This document shows positions 55,849 to 64,000 of a stretch of DNA of 64,000 nt, piece after piece (the stretch's first letter is position 1; each line of letters opens with the position of its first letter). The stretch covers positions 1,906,001 to 1,970,000 of the forward strand of contig NZ_CP139715.1 of assembly GCF_034377285.1 (NCBI RefSeq), given 5' to 3'. The notes beneath the pieces are model-generated. The model was not told where the DNA came from. It did no database searches and saw only the letters and a list, made by a program, of their open reading frames with translations. The translations under genes and the position numbers were made by a program. Source of the stretch: Thalassobaculum sp. OXR-137 (GTDB lineage Bacteria > Pseudomonadota > Alphaproteobacteria > Thalassobaculales > Thalassobaculaceae).

Positions 55849-56684
55849 TGGGGTCTGGTGTGGGGCGCATCGACGCCAAGTTCGCGTCGCTGAAGGAACA
55901 GGGCCGGGCCGGCCTGGGCGTGTTCATCACCGCCGGCGATCCCGACGCGAAGACCAGTGCGGCACTCCTGAAGGGCCTGCCGGGGGCGGGCGCCGACATG
56001 GTCGAGTTCGGCATGCCGTTCACCGATCCGATGGCCGACGGCCCGGCGATCCAGGAGGCGAGCCAGCGCGCGCTGAAGGGCGGGATGACCCTGAAGGGCA
56101 CCCTCGCCCTGGTGCGGGAGTTCCGCCAGGACAACCAGGACATGCCGATCATCCTGATGGGCTACTACAACCCGATCTACGCCTACGGGGTGGACGCCTT
56201 CCTCACCGACGCGCTGGACGCCGGGGCCGACGGGCTGATCGTCGTCGACCTGCCGCCGGAAGAGGATGACGAGCTCTGCGTGCCGGCGCTGAAGAAGGAC
56301 ATGGCCTTCATCCGCCTCGCCACCCCGACGACCGACGACAAGCGGCTGCCCAAGGTGCTGACCAACACAGCCGGCTTCGTCTACTACGTCTCCATCGCGG
56401 GAATTACCGGCACCGCGTCGGCGTCTAACGATATGATCACCAGTGCGGTCGAGCGGCTGAAGCGACATACCGACCTGCCGGTCTGCGTCGGTTTCGGCAT
56501 CAAGACGGCGCAGCAGGCGGCGGACGTGGCGAAGGTCGCCGACGGCGCCATCGTCGGCACCGCGGTGGTCAACGCGATCAAGGACTCCCTCGACGGGGAG
56601 GGCAAGGCGACCGACAAGACGGTGTCGGCGACCCTGGACTTTGTGAAGACACTGGCCGACGGCGTGCGCGGCGCGCGCGCCTGA
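55848..56684 (+). CDS. trpA: tryptophan synthase alpha subunit
   Basis: A 278-residue TIM barrel that splits indole-glycerol phosphate. Catalytic Glu53 and Asp64 are in [20 protein letters not shown], with the 11-residue spacing of the family. [15 protein letters not shown] and [15 protein letters not shown] (phosphate site) are standard. Start ATG 55848. accD follows after 40 bp. Confidence 0.96.
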   Translation: MGSGVGRIDAKFASLKEQGRAGLGVFITAGDPDAKTSAALLKGLPGAGADMVEFGMPFTDPMADGPAIQEASQRALKGGMTLKGTLALVREFRQDNQDMPIILMGYYNPIYAYGVDAFLTDALDAGADGLIVVDLPPEEDDELCVPALKKDMAFIRLATPTTDDKRLPKVLTNTAGFVYYVSIAGITGTASASNDMITSAVERLKRHTDLPVCVGFGIKTAQQAADVAKVADGAIVGTAVVNAIKDSLDGEGKATDKTVSATLDFVKTLADGVRGARA

Positions 56685-56724
56685 CGGCGGTCGGTGATCC
56701 TGGAAGCGGAGTAGAGAGGCGGAA

Positions 56725-57675
56725 ATGAACTGGCTCACCAGCTCGGTCCTGCCGAAGATCAAGGCCTGGGTCGGCGCCCGCGAGGTGCCCGACAACCTGT
56801 GGCATAAGTGCCCGTCCTGCGGCCAGATGCTGTTCCACCGGGATCTGGAGGAGAACTTCCAGGTCTGCACCGCCTGCGACCATCACCTGCGGATGAGTGC
56901 CGTCGACCGGCTGGAGATGCTGTTCGACAAGGGCGAGTACCAGACCATCGAGCTGCCGAAGACGGCGGCCGATCCGCTGAAGTTCCGCGACCGCAAGCGC
57001 TATACCGACCGGATGCGCGAGGCCCAGGTGAAGACCGGGCGCAACGACGCGATCATCGTCGCCCATGGCACGATCGAGACCGCGCCGGCGGTCTGCGCGG
57101 TGTTCGACTTCTCGTTCATGGGCGGCTCCATGGGCACCGGCGTCGGCGACGGCCTGGTCCGCGCCGCACGGCTGGCCGAGACCCAGGATGCCGGTCTGAT
57201 CGTGTTCCCGGCCTCGGGCGGCGCGCGCATGCAGGAGGGCATCCTCTCTCTCATGCAGATGCCGCGGACCGTGGCGGCCGTCGAACGGCTGAAGGAGAAG
57301 GGTCTGCCCTTCATCGTCGTGCTGACCGACCCGACCACGGGCGGGGTGACCGCGTCCTTCGCCATGCTTGGCGACCTGCACATCGCCGAACCGGGCTCGA
57401 TCATCGGCTTCGCCGGTCAGCGGGTGATCCAGGAGACCATCCGCGAGCAGCTTCCCGAAGGCTTCCAGAAGGCCGAATACCTGCGCGACCACGGCATGGT
57501 GGATGCGGTGGTGCACCGCCGCGAGCTGAAGGCCATGCTGGGCCGGCTGCTCGGGCTGATGATGTTCCGCGAGCCCTCGGCCGAGGTGGTCGCCCTGCCG
57601 CAGCCGGATCTCGACATCCCGGACCGTGACGACGACGCGGAGGATCCCGAGATGGCGGAGCCCCGGAAGCCCTGA
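56725..57675 (+). CDS. accD: acetyl-CoA carboxylase carboxyltransferase beta subunit
   Basis: A 316-residue subunit of the first fatty-acid enzyme. Four-Cys zinc finger: Cys29, Cys32, Cys48, Cys51 (WHKCPSCGQMLFHRD; VCTACDHHLRMS). Crotonase-fold signals: SFMGGSMGTGVGDGLVRAAR, FPASGGARMQEGILSLMQM, DPTTGGVTASFAMLGDLHIA. The C-terminal tail is acidic and Asp-rich. folC is 39 bp downstream in the same frame. Confidence 0.95.
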   Translation: MNWLTSSVLPKIKAWVGAREVPDNLWHKCPSCGQMLFHRDLEENFQVCTACDHHLRMSAVDRLEMLFDKGEYQTIELPKTAADPLKFRDRKRYTDRMREAQVKTGRNDAIIVAHGTIETAPAVCAVFDFSFMGGSMGTGVGDGLVRAARLAETQDAGLIVFPASGGARMQEGILSLMQMPRTVAAVERLKEKGLPFIVVLTDPTTGGVTASFAMLGDLHIAEPGSIIGFAGQRVIQETIREQLPEGFQKAEYLRDHGMVDAVVHRRELKAMLGRLLGLMMFREPSAEVVALPQPDLDIPDRDDDAEDPEMAEPRKP

Positions 57676-57714
57676 TCGCCTGAACGTCCCGGCACTCCTG
57701 CGGAGGATACGGCC

Positions 57715-59046
57715 ATAACCGCCCCGTCGCCCGTCGCCAGCGCCGACATCCAGGCTCCGGACGCCATCCTTGCGCGGCTGCAGACCCTGCATCCCAAGGC
57801 CATCGACCTGTCGCTGGGCCGCCTGGAGACGCTGCTGGCGCGTCTCGGCAATCCGCAGCATTCCGTGCCGCCGGTGATCCATGTGGCTGGCACCAATGGC
57901 AAGGGCTCCACGGTCGCCTATCTGCGGGCGATCCTGGAGGCGGCCGGACACCGGGTCCATGCCTACACCTCGCCCCATCTGGTGCGTTTCAACGAACGCA
58001 TCCGGCTCGCCGGCGAGCTGATCGACGACGCCGCGTTGTCCGACGTGCTGGAGGAATGCGAGGCGGCGAACGGCGGCGAGCCGATCACCCTGTTCGAGAT
58101 CACGACCGCTGCCGCCTTCCTCGCCTTCTCCCGCGTGCCGGCCGATGTGCTGCTGCTGGAGGTGGGCCTGGGCGGGCGGTTCGACGCCACCAACGTGATC
58201 GACCGGCCCCTGGCCTGCGTCATCACGCCGGTGTCCATCGACCATGTGGCCTTCCTGGGCGACACGATCGAGAAGATCGCCTTCGAGAAGGCCGGAACCA
58301 TCAAGCCGGGCGTCCCGGTGATCGTCGGGCCGCAGGACCCGAGGGCATTCCAGGTGATCGCCGACCGGGCGGCCGAGCTGGGCGCGCCGATGACCGTGTT
58401 CGCGCGGGACTATTCGGTTCGCCGCCAGGACGACGGGCTGGTGGTCGAGGTTGGGGGAGAGCCCGAGGTCCTGCCGCTGCCCTCCCTGCCGGGAGCGCAT
58501 CAGATCGACAATGCCGCCGTCGCGGTCGCCGTCGCCCGTGCGGTGGCCGGCTCGCTTTCCAATACCGGCGAGAACCGTGCCGCGGGCCTGCGCGGCGTGT
58601 CCTGGCCGGCCCGGATGCAGCGGCTGACCCGCGGCCCCCTGGTCGAGAGGCTGCCGGCAGGCTGGAGCCTGTGGCTCGACGGCGGGCACAATGCCGATGC
58701 CGGCCGCGCGGTCTCCGCCCAGGTGGCGTCGTGGCGCCGCGAGCGGCCGGACGAGCCGGTGCACCTGATCGTCGGCATGCTGAACACCAAGGCGGCGGAC
58801 GACTACCTGCGCCCCTTCGCCGGCCTGCCGCAGAGCGTGTCCACGGTGACCATCCCCGGCGAGACGGCGAGCCTGTCCGCCGAGGCTCTCGCGGCGATGG
58901 CCGGCACCGCCGGCGTGGCGGCTGCGGCCCGCGACGACGTGGCAGCGGCACTGGAGGGGATCGTCGCCGGCGGTGGCGAGCGCGGCCGGGTCCTGATCGC
59001 CGGTTCGCTGTATCTGGCCGGGCGCATCCTGGCGGAGAACGGGTAG
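57715..59046 (+). CDS. folC: folylpolyglutamate / dihydrofolate synthase, with apparent ATA start
   Basis: A 443-residue FolC that adds glutamates to folates. From 57676 to the GTG at 57865 no ATG, GTG or TTG occurs in frame, yet residues encoded before 57865 belong to the family (DAILARLQTLHPKAIDLSLG, RLETLLARLGNPQHSVPP). An ATA at 57715 stands 7 bases after CGGAGGA and gives the expected N-terminus. P-loop GTNGKGS is at 59-65; other motifs: VGLGGRFDATNVIDRPL, HQIDNAAVAVAVARAVA, LWLDGGHNADAG. A GTG start at 57865 would delete 50 conserved residues. Confidence 0.9.
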   Translation: MTAPSPVASADIQAPDAILARLQTLHPKAIDLSLGRLETLLARLGNPQHSVPPVIHVAGTNGKGSTVAYLRAILEAAGHRVHAYTSPHLVRFNERIRLAGELIDDAALSDVLEECEAANGGEPITLFEITTAAAFLAFSRVPADVLLLEVGLGGRFDATNVIDRPLACVITPVSIDHVAFLGDTIEKIAFEKAGTIKPGVPVIVGPQDPRAFQVIADRAAELGAPMTVFARDYSVRRQDDGLVVEVGGEPEVLPLPSLPGAHQIDNAAVAVAVARAVAGSLSNTGENRAAGLRGVSWPARMQRLTRGPLVERLPAGWSLWLDGGHNADAGRAVSAQVASWRRERPDEPVHLIVGMLNTKAADDYLRPFAGLPQSVSTVTIPGETASLSAEALAAMAGTAGVAAAARDDVAAALEGIVAGGGERGRVLIAGSLYLAGRILAENG

Positions 59047-59064
59047 CGCGCGGCCCTGACCGCC

Positions 59065-59964
59065 TCAGGCCGGGGTCGGGACGCCCTCTCCGACCAGGGT
59101 CACCCGATGCATGATCCGGCGTGTGGTCCGGTTGTCGAACGGCTCGACCGAATGCATGGTGCAGCGATTGTCCCACATGATGACGTCGTGCGGCTCCCAG
59201 ACATGGCGGTAGACGAACCGCCCGTCGGTCGAATGGGCGGTCAACTCGTCCAGCAGTGCCCGCGCCTCGGCGTCCGCCATCCCCTCGATCGTCACCATGG
59301 TATGCGGGGAGAGGAAGAGGCTCTTGCGCCCGGTCACCGGGTGACGCTTCACGAGCGGGTGGCGGACCGGCGGCAGGTCGTCATAGGTGCCCTGATCGAT
59401 CTTGCCGGCCAGTTCCGGGGCCGTGCGAAGGATGTAATCATGGGCATGGATGACCCAGAGACCCTCGACCCTGGCCTTCATCTCGTCGGAGAGCGCTTCG
59501 TAGGCCGCATACATGTTAGCGAATAGGGTGCTGCCGCCCTCGCGGGTGATCTCGATGCCGTGGAGGATCGACCCCTTGCTCGGCACCTCCCGGAACGAGC
59601 TATCGGTATGCCAGCGCCAGGACTGGTTCAGGTACTGCCAGGCCGTATCCGTGGGCGGCACGATGTTCCCGTTCTCGTCCACGTTGGAGACACGGTAGAT
59701 CGCCTTGTTCCGTGACGACCGGTGAGCGATGGAGGGATGGATCTCAAGTCGGCCGAACCGCTCACCGAAGGCGATATGCTGTTCGTCGGTGATGCGCTGG
59801 TCGGGAAAGACCAGCAGCAGGTGCTCCATCCAGAGCGCGTGCACAGCCTCGACCGTCGCACCGTCCAGCGGCAGCGAAAGATCGACCCCCCGTACGGTGG
59901 CGCCGATATGCGGGTGGCGTTTCTCGACGGTGATGCTGTCGGTACAGGCTTGGGCGACGGACAT
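59065..59964 (-). CDS. TauD/TfdA-family Fe(II)/2-oxoglutarate dioxygenase
   Basis: A 299-residue oxygenase. Metal ligands: WHTDSSF (His119, Asp121) and NRCTMHSVEPFD (His271); the 2-oxoglutarate Arg is in NRTTRRIMHRVTL (282 or 283). Other family parts: GVDLSLPLDGATVEAVHALW, HIAFGERFGRLEIHPSIAHR. The substrate is unknown; relatives attack taurine, 2,4-D or similar. It is transcribed away from the LysR gene, and the pair is inserted between folC and trxA. Confidence 0.88.
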   Translation of the reverse strand: MSVAQACTDSITVEKRHPHIGATVRGVDLSLPLDGATVEAVHALWMEHLLLVFPDQRITDEQHIAFGERFGRLEIHPSIAHRSSRNKAIYRVSNVDENGNIVPPTDTAWQYLNQSWRWHTDSSFREVPSKGSILHGIEITREGGSTLFANMYAAYEALSDEMKARVEGLWVIHAHDYILRTAPELAGKIDQGTYDDLPPVRHPLVKRHPVTGRKSLFLSPHTMVTIEGMADAEARALLDELTAHSTDGRFVYRHVWEPHDVIMWDNRCTMHSVEPFDNRTTRRIMHRVTLVGEGVPTPA

Positions 59965-59977
59965 GGCGGCGTTCTCC

Positions 59978-60007
59978 CTGAATGAGTTTTCTTTCAGTCA
60001 GCCTGAA
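59978..60007. promoter_or_regulatory. CTGAA/TTCAG dyads in the tauD-lysR divergent gap
   Basis: CTGAA (59978-59982), TTCAG (59993-59997) and CTGAA (60003-60007) are alternating half-sites. The first dyad, spaced by 10 bp, fits LysR-type (T-N11-A) sites. It overlaps the upstream end of the dioxygenase mRNA region. The rest of the gap is AT-rich, as a promoter would be. Confidence 0.4.
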
Positions 60008-60069
60008 TACCCTCGGATAGAATGTGAAATTATCTTATTTTCATATTCTCATTATCTAAGGTGATGACA

Positions 60070-60996
60070 ATGCTCTCGATCGACCGGATGCGGGTGTTCG
60101 CCGCCGTCTTCGAGGAAGGATCGTTTACGGCGGCGGCCGAGCGCTTGAATGCCACCCAATCCGGAGTATCGCAGCAAGTTGCCCGTCTGGAACGCGCCCT
60201 CGGTACCCGGCTTCTGGTACGCGGGGCGCGCGGTGCTGTCGCCACGCCGGCGGGTCGCCAACTCTACGCACGCTCGATCGCACTTCTCCGGGAGATCTCT
60301 ACCGTGGAGCGAGGGATCGCCGATCTCGGGCGCGGGGCGACCGGCAGTGTCACCCTTGGCGTCATGCCGGCGCTGACGCGGTCGGAGATGGGGCCGGTGC
60401 TCCGGCGTTACCTGGCTGAGAACCCGAACGTCACGGTCAATCTCGTCGAGCGGGCAAGCGCCGACCTCATCGAGGAGGTGGTGGACGACCGGTTGGACGC
60501 CGCCATCATTCCGGTGTTCGACGCCCCGCCATCGCTTCGCTGCCGGTTGCTCGGTCGCACACGAGAGGTGCTGATCGGCAGGGCGGCGGACGAAGGCCTC
60601 CATATGCGGCCGGTCGACGTCCGGAGCGTGTCGCCGATGCGACTGATCCTCCAGTCGGAGGGTACCATCCGCCGCCGCCAGGTGCTGGCCTATCTCCGCT
60701 CCCGAGGGGTGGAACTGGACGCGCTGATGGACATGGACAGCATGTTCGGAACGCTCGAGTTCGTACAGAACAGCAATTTCGTCACGATCGTCCCGGCGGT
60801 GATGGTGGCGCCTGAGATCGACAGCGGGGCGATGACCGTGCGACCGCTCGATCCGCAGGGGCTCGCGCTGGAGGTCATGGCGGTGTCGCCGTCCCGGCGG
60901 GAGCCGTCCCCCATTGTGACGGCAATTCTCGATCTGGTGGAAGGCGCGTTGGCCGAATTCGAGCGGCGGCTCATTACCCGTCTGCGCGCGGCGTGA
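60070..60996 (+). CDS. LysR-type transcriptional regulator
   Basis: A 308-residue regulator. HTH: MRVFAAVFEEGSFTAAAERL, NATQSGVSQQVARLERALGT, RLLVRGARGAVATPAGRQLY. Effector domain from about 95 (VTLGVMPALTRSEMGPVLRR). AAGGTGA at 60058-60064 favours ATG 60070 over GTG 60061 or ATG 60064. It is divergent from the dioxygenase gene and probably controls it in response to substrate. Confidence 0.9.
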   Translation: MLSIDRMRVFAAVFEEGSFTAAAERLNATQSGVSQQVARLERALGTRLLVRGARGAVATPAGRQLYARSIALLREISTVERGIADLGRGATGSVTLGVMPALTRSEMGPVLRRYLAENPNVTVNLVERASADLIEEVVDDRLDAAIIPVFDAPPSLRCRLLGRTREVLIGRAADEGLHMRPVDVRSVSPMRLILQSEGTIRRRQVLAYLRSRGVELDALMDMDSMFGTLEFVQNSNFVTIVPAVMVAPEIDSGAMTVRPLDPQGLALEVMAVSPSRREPSPIVTAILDLVEGALAEFERRLITRLRAA

Positions 60997-61011
60997 ACGG
61001 TCCAAACACGA

Positions 61012-61035
61012 ACGGCCCCGCCGAAGCGGGGCCGT
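61012..61035. terminator. bidirectional terminator between lysR and trxA
   Basis: ACGGCCCCGC (61012-61021), loop CGAA, GCGGGGCCGT (61026-61035): a perfect 10-bp stem between convergent genes. It can serve both strands. Confidence 0.75.
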
Positions 61036-61065
61036 CCTGTCAGGCAAACTGTGTCGCTCTAGCCC

Positions 61066-61386
61066 TCAGATCGAGGATTCGATCCATTGCTTGAGCTGGG
61101 TCTCCGGCAGGGCGCCGATCTTCTGGGCGTGGACCTGTCCGTCCTTGAACACCATCAGGGTCGGGATGCCACGTACGCCATAGGCGGCCGGGGTTTTCGG
61201 GTTGTCGTCGATGTTCAGCTTCACGACCTTCACCTGGGTTCCGAGTTCATCGGAGATCTTCTCCAGGGACGGGCCGATCATCTTGCAGGGGCCACACCAC
61301 TCGGCCCAGAAGTCGACGACCACAGGGGTGTCGGATTTCAGGACGTCCTCGTCGAAAGAGGCGTCGGAAACCGGGCTCGTCGTCAT
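61066..61386 (-). CDS. trxA: thioredoxin
   Basis: A 106-residue thioredoxin. Active site VVDFWAEWCGPCKMIGPSLE with Cys-Gly-Pro-Cys; cis-Pro in YGVRGIPTLMVFKDGQ. It reduces protein disulfides in the cytoplasm. It follows addA in the same direction with a 61-bp gap. A short gap upstream gives little promoter room, so it may be transcribed with addA. Confidence 0.96.
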   Translation of the reverse strand: MTTSPVSDASFDEDVLKSDTPVVVDFWAEWCGPCKMIGPSLEKISDELGTQVKVVKLNIDDNPKTPAAYGVRGIPTLMVFKDGQVHAQKIGALPETQLKQWIESSI

Positions 61387-61447
61387 CGAATCATCCTTTC
61401 GCGGTTCCTCCGGCGGAGATTAGGAACGCCGCCGGCCGTGGTCAAGG

Positions 61448-64000
61448 CTATGCACCAAACCCTTGAAGCAAGTGGTCCGGTATCGGCATTAGGGTCGGTC
61501 CGTCGGTCCAAAGCAGGGCACAACGCACCTCACGACCGGGATATAGGGAGGCCACCAGCGACCGATAGGTGGCCATCTGGCGCATATATGTGTCGGCCAC
61601 GGCGTTAATTGAAGACGGGGGTGGCCGATTGGTCTTGTAATCGACGATAAGCACCGCGTCCGGGCCGACGGCAAGCCGGTCGATCCGGCCGGAGACGATC
61701 TGCAGCCCGTCCGGTCCGGTGACCTGACCGACGATCGGCACCTCGGCGCGGGAGCCAGGAGCGAAGACCGGGGCGAATCCGGGATCGTCCAGCACCGCCA
61801 GCACCTCCTCCAGCCAGGCCTCGACCTGATCGGTACTCAGGGCATGGACCGGGCGGGCGAGCAGGGCGCGGCCGGCCTCGCGTCGGCGGGCGGGCTCCAT
61901 GTCGGGCAGAAGCTGAAGCAGCCGGTGCAGCAGCACGCCGCGCTTGAACGGGTCGGTGCCGTCGCGCTGCAGCGGCGAGCGCACCGGCGGCTCGTCCGAG
62001 GCCGGGCGGGACGGGGCAAGCGGGCGCGGCGGGGTCGGCTCGCGCGGCGCGTCGGCCGTGGCCCAGGCGGGCAGGGGAGCCGGACCGGTCGCCGCCGCTT
62101 CCGCCTTGGCGGCGGGCAGGGCGGCCTCCTGCGGGGTGGCCAGGACCAGGGTGCCGTCCGCATCCTCGGTGGCGAGACCCGGCAGTCCGGCGCGGGCATG
62201 GCCGAACCAGCCCTTGTCGATCGGATCGCGCTTGCCCTTCCAGCCGCAGACGATCAGCCGGTCCTCGGCCCGGGTCATGGCGACATAGAGCAGGCGGCGG
62301 TACTCCTCCTCCATCGCCTCGCGCGCCTTCGCCCGCGCACCGGCGGACACGGCATCGGCGCTGGCGCTGGACGGCGCCCACAGGGGCAGGTCGATGCCGT
62401 CGGCATGCCACACGACGGCGTCGCGAAGCTGCGGCGGGCGCACGGTGTCGGGCAGGATGACGATCGGCGCCTGCAGGCCCTTGGCCCCGTGCACGGTCAT
62501 GACCCGGACTTGGTCGACCTCGCCGCCCTCCAGCTCGCGCTTCACTTCCTGGGCGCTGGTGGCGACCGCGTGCAGGAAGCTCTGCAGCGAGGGCGGGTTC
62601 TCGCGCTCGTCGTCCAGGGCCTGGGCCAGGAACTCGTCGATCGCGTCCTCGCAGTCGGGGCCGAGCCGGGCGACCAGCCGCTCGCGGCCGCGCTCGGCCG
62701 ACAGGATCTGCTGGTAGAAGGCATGCGGCGGCAGGTGACGGGCCATGGTCGTCCAGCGGGCGAGCCGTCGGGCAGCCCGGGCAAAGACGTCGCGCTCCTC
62801 AGCCCGGCGCCACAGCTCGGCCCACAGACGGCGCTCCCGGCGGCCCTGGGCGAGGTCCAGCAGGTCGTCCTCGCTCAGCCCGACCAGCGGGCTCTTCAGC
62901 ACCGTGGCGAGGGTGAGATCGTCATCGGGCAGCAGCAGCGCCTCGCCGAGCGCGATCAGGTCGCGCACCGCCATCTGTTCGGTCAGCACCATGCGGTCGA
63001 CGCCGGCCACCGGCACGCCGGCGGCCTTCAGCGCCCGCACCAGCTCGGCAACGAAGGCGCCGCGGCGGCGGACCAGCACCATGACGTCGCCCGGCCGGAT
63101 CGGCCGGTTCTGCGCTTCCAGGATCTCGCCCGAGGCGATCCAGCCGGCGATGCGGCCGGCGACACGCTGGGCCAGGCGGGTGACCGGCGCGTCCATGGCG
63201 GCGCGGGTCAGGGGTGGCGACCAGAAATCGGCCTCCTCCTCGTCCATCGGCTCGATCACCGGCCAGAGCTCGACCCGTCCCGCTTGGCCGGTGCGGCTGG
63301 CCCGGTGCGCGATCTCGCGGGCGACGCCGGCCACCACCTCGGCCACGCCCTGGCGGGCGTCCTCGCGGGCGAAGACCGCATCCACCGCCCCCAGCACCGC
63401 CGCGGTGGAGCGGAAGGAGACCTGCATCTGCACGTCGCGGAAGCGCTGCTCGGCGGCGGTGACCCGCGCGGCGAAATGCAGGCGCGCCCGGGTGAAGCCG
63501 GCCGGGTCGGCACCCTGGAAGCTGTAGATCGACTGCTTGACGTCGCCCACGGCGAAGATGGTGCGGGGCCGGTCCGGGGCGCGCTCCGCGGCGGCGCCGA
63601 TGCCGGAGAAGAACTCCTCGGCGAGCGCGCGCACGATCTCCCATTGGGCCGGGCTGGTGTCCTGGGCCTCGTCGATCAGGATGTGCTCCAGCCCCTCGTC
63701 CAGCTTGAACAGCACCCAGCCGGCGGTGCCGGGGGCGGCTAGCAGCCGGCGGGCCCGTTCCACCAGATCCTCGAAATCGAGCAGGGCACGGCGGGACTTG
63801 GCGGTGGCATAGGCGTCGATGATGGCGGTGGACAGCCGGATCAGGGCGGCCGAGCGCAGGGCGGTGTCCAGGGCCTTGCGCCGCTCCTCCACCTCCAGGA
63901 TCCGCTCCGCCTCCCGCGTCAGGTCGTCGACCACGCTCGGCGCGCGCTCCTGCACCCCCTTGGTCGCGAGCCGGGCCTGGACCGTGCCCTCCTGGGTCAG
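61448..64000 (-). CDS. addA: double-strand break repair helicase-nuclease AddA (5' part outside window)
   Basis: 851 C-terminal codons are in the window; the frame is open to base 64000, so the N-terminal helicase part lies beyond. Seen: ILIDEAQDTSPAQWEIVRAL (Walker B region), FAVGDVKQSIYSFQGADPAG (motif III-like), MTVHGAKGLQAPIVILPDTV, YVAMTRAEDRLIVCGW (motif VI), and the C-terminal nuclease motif VLIVDYKTNRPP. AddAB processes DNA ends for RecA. It overlaps nothing, and trxA is next on the same strand. Confidence 0.95.
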   Translation of the reverse strand: MTQEGTVQARLATKGVQERAPSVVDDLTREAERILEVEERRKALDTALRSAALIRLSTAIIDAYATAKSRRALLDFEDLVERARRLLAAPGTAGWVLFKLDEGLEHILIDEAQDTSPAQWEIVRALAEEFFSGIGAAAERAPDRPRTIFAVGDVKQSIYSFQGADPAGFTRARLHFAARVTAAEQRFRDVQMQVSFRSTAAVLGAVDAVFAREDARQGVAEVVAGVAREIAHRASRTGQAGRVELWPVIEPMDEEEADFWSPPLTRAAMDAPVTRLAQRVAGRIAGWIASGEILEAQNRPIRPGDVMVLVRRRGAFVAELVRALKAAGVPVAGVDRMVLTEQMAVRDLIALGEALLLPDDDLTLATVLKSPLVGLSEDDLLDLAQGRRERRLWAELWRRAEERDVFARAARRLARWTTMARHLPPHAFYQQILSAERGRERLVARLGPDCEDAIDEFLAQALDDERENPPSLQSFLHAVATSAQEVKRELEGGEVDQVRVMTVHGAKGLQAPIVILPDTVRPPQLRDAVVWHADGIDLPLWAPSSASADAVSAGARAKAREAMEEEYRRLLYVAMTRAEDRLIVCGWKGKRDPIDKGWFGHARAGLPGLATEDADGTLVLATPQEAALPAAKAEAAATGPAPLPAWATADAPREPTPPRPLAPSRPASDEPPVRSPLQRDGTDPFKRGVLLHRLLQLLPDMEPARRREAGRALLARPVHALSTDQVEAWLEEVLAVLDDPGFAPVFAPGSRAEVPIVGQVTGPDGLQIVSGRIDRLAVGPDAVLIVDYKTNRPPPSSINAVADTYMRQMATYRSLVASLYPGREVRCALLWTDGPTLMPIPDHLLQGFGA

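Noticed and set aside
57673-57865. Fusion of accD and folC by stop read-through
   Set aside because: folC is in the same frame as accD after the TGA, but the stop is followed by a fresh strong ribosome site and FolC-like sequence begins about 40 bp later, so a separate start is simpler.

Overview
The window looks like chromosomal DNA of a high-GC alphaproteobacterium, most likely a Rhodospirillales-type marine or soil lineage. Supporting signs are a ChvG/ChvI two-component pair, a DUF4167 protein next to prfA-prmC, a lysC-ptsP pair, an addA-trxA pair near folC-accD-trpA-trpB, and hydantoinase and branched-chain-amino-acid-type ABC operons. The genus assignment is inference only.

Layout. 1-5295 (+) is the distal end of a phage late operon: the tape-measure C-terminus, four virion or tail-tip proteins, then three tiny membrane or secreted proteins that resemble a lysis module. 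5265-10678 (-) holds an hyuA/hyuB hydantoinase or oxoprolinase operon with a dimeric alpha-beta-barrel protein, then an internally duplicated 'SHGG' protein. 10747-16441 (-) is a queuosine block (queF, queG, tgt, queA and a YhhQ-type precursor transporter) with two paralogous PAS-like proteins on either side of queF. 16681-20236 (-) has a lipoprotein and a three-gene acyl-CoA ligase / DsbA-fold isomerase / TIM-barrel operon. 20439-23157 carries a MoeB/ThiF-type adenylyltransferase, a Nudix hydrolase, a small unknown protein with its own terminator and a HugZ-like protein. 23304-25772 (+) is chvI-chvG. 25984-29402 (-) has a thioredoxin-fold/2OG-dioxygenase fusion, an ECF sigma / anti-sigma pair and an alpha/beta hydrolase. 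29708-38101 (+) is a complete HAAT-family ABC importer bracketed by two CoA ligases. From 38353 onward come core genes: ubiG, lysC, ptsP, a RodZ-like gene, ispG, hemA, prfA, prmC, DUF4167, a MOSC protein, clpB, trpB, trpA, accD, folC, then a divergent tauD/lysR pair, trxA and the C-terminal part of addA.

How the genes work together. queG, tgt and queA perform late steps of queuosine tRNA modification; queF makes preQ1 and the transporter imports precursors. The ABC importer with flanking CoA ligases probably takes up and activates a carboxylic acid. The sigma/anti-sigma and ChvG/ChvI pairs are envelope or stress regulators.

Most notable signals. (1) At least six intergenic copies of a roughly 100-120 bp palindromic element fold as a cloverleaf with arm 1 and arm 3 hairpins that carry 5-nt loops; the copies sit just 3' of genes. 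(2) folC has no ATG, GTG or TTG start at the expected place and appears to start at ATA behind a strong Shine-Dalgarno. (3) The PAS paralogues are coupled to queF. (4) A duplicated-domain protein of unknown function is present. (5) A dioxygenase/regulator pair interrupts the folC-trxA-addA neighbourhood. I found no tRNA, rRNA, CRISPR array, integrase or transposase.
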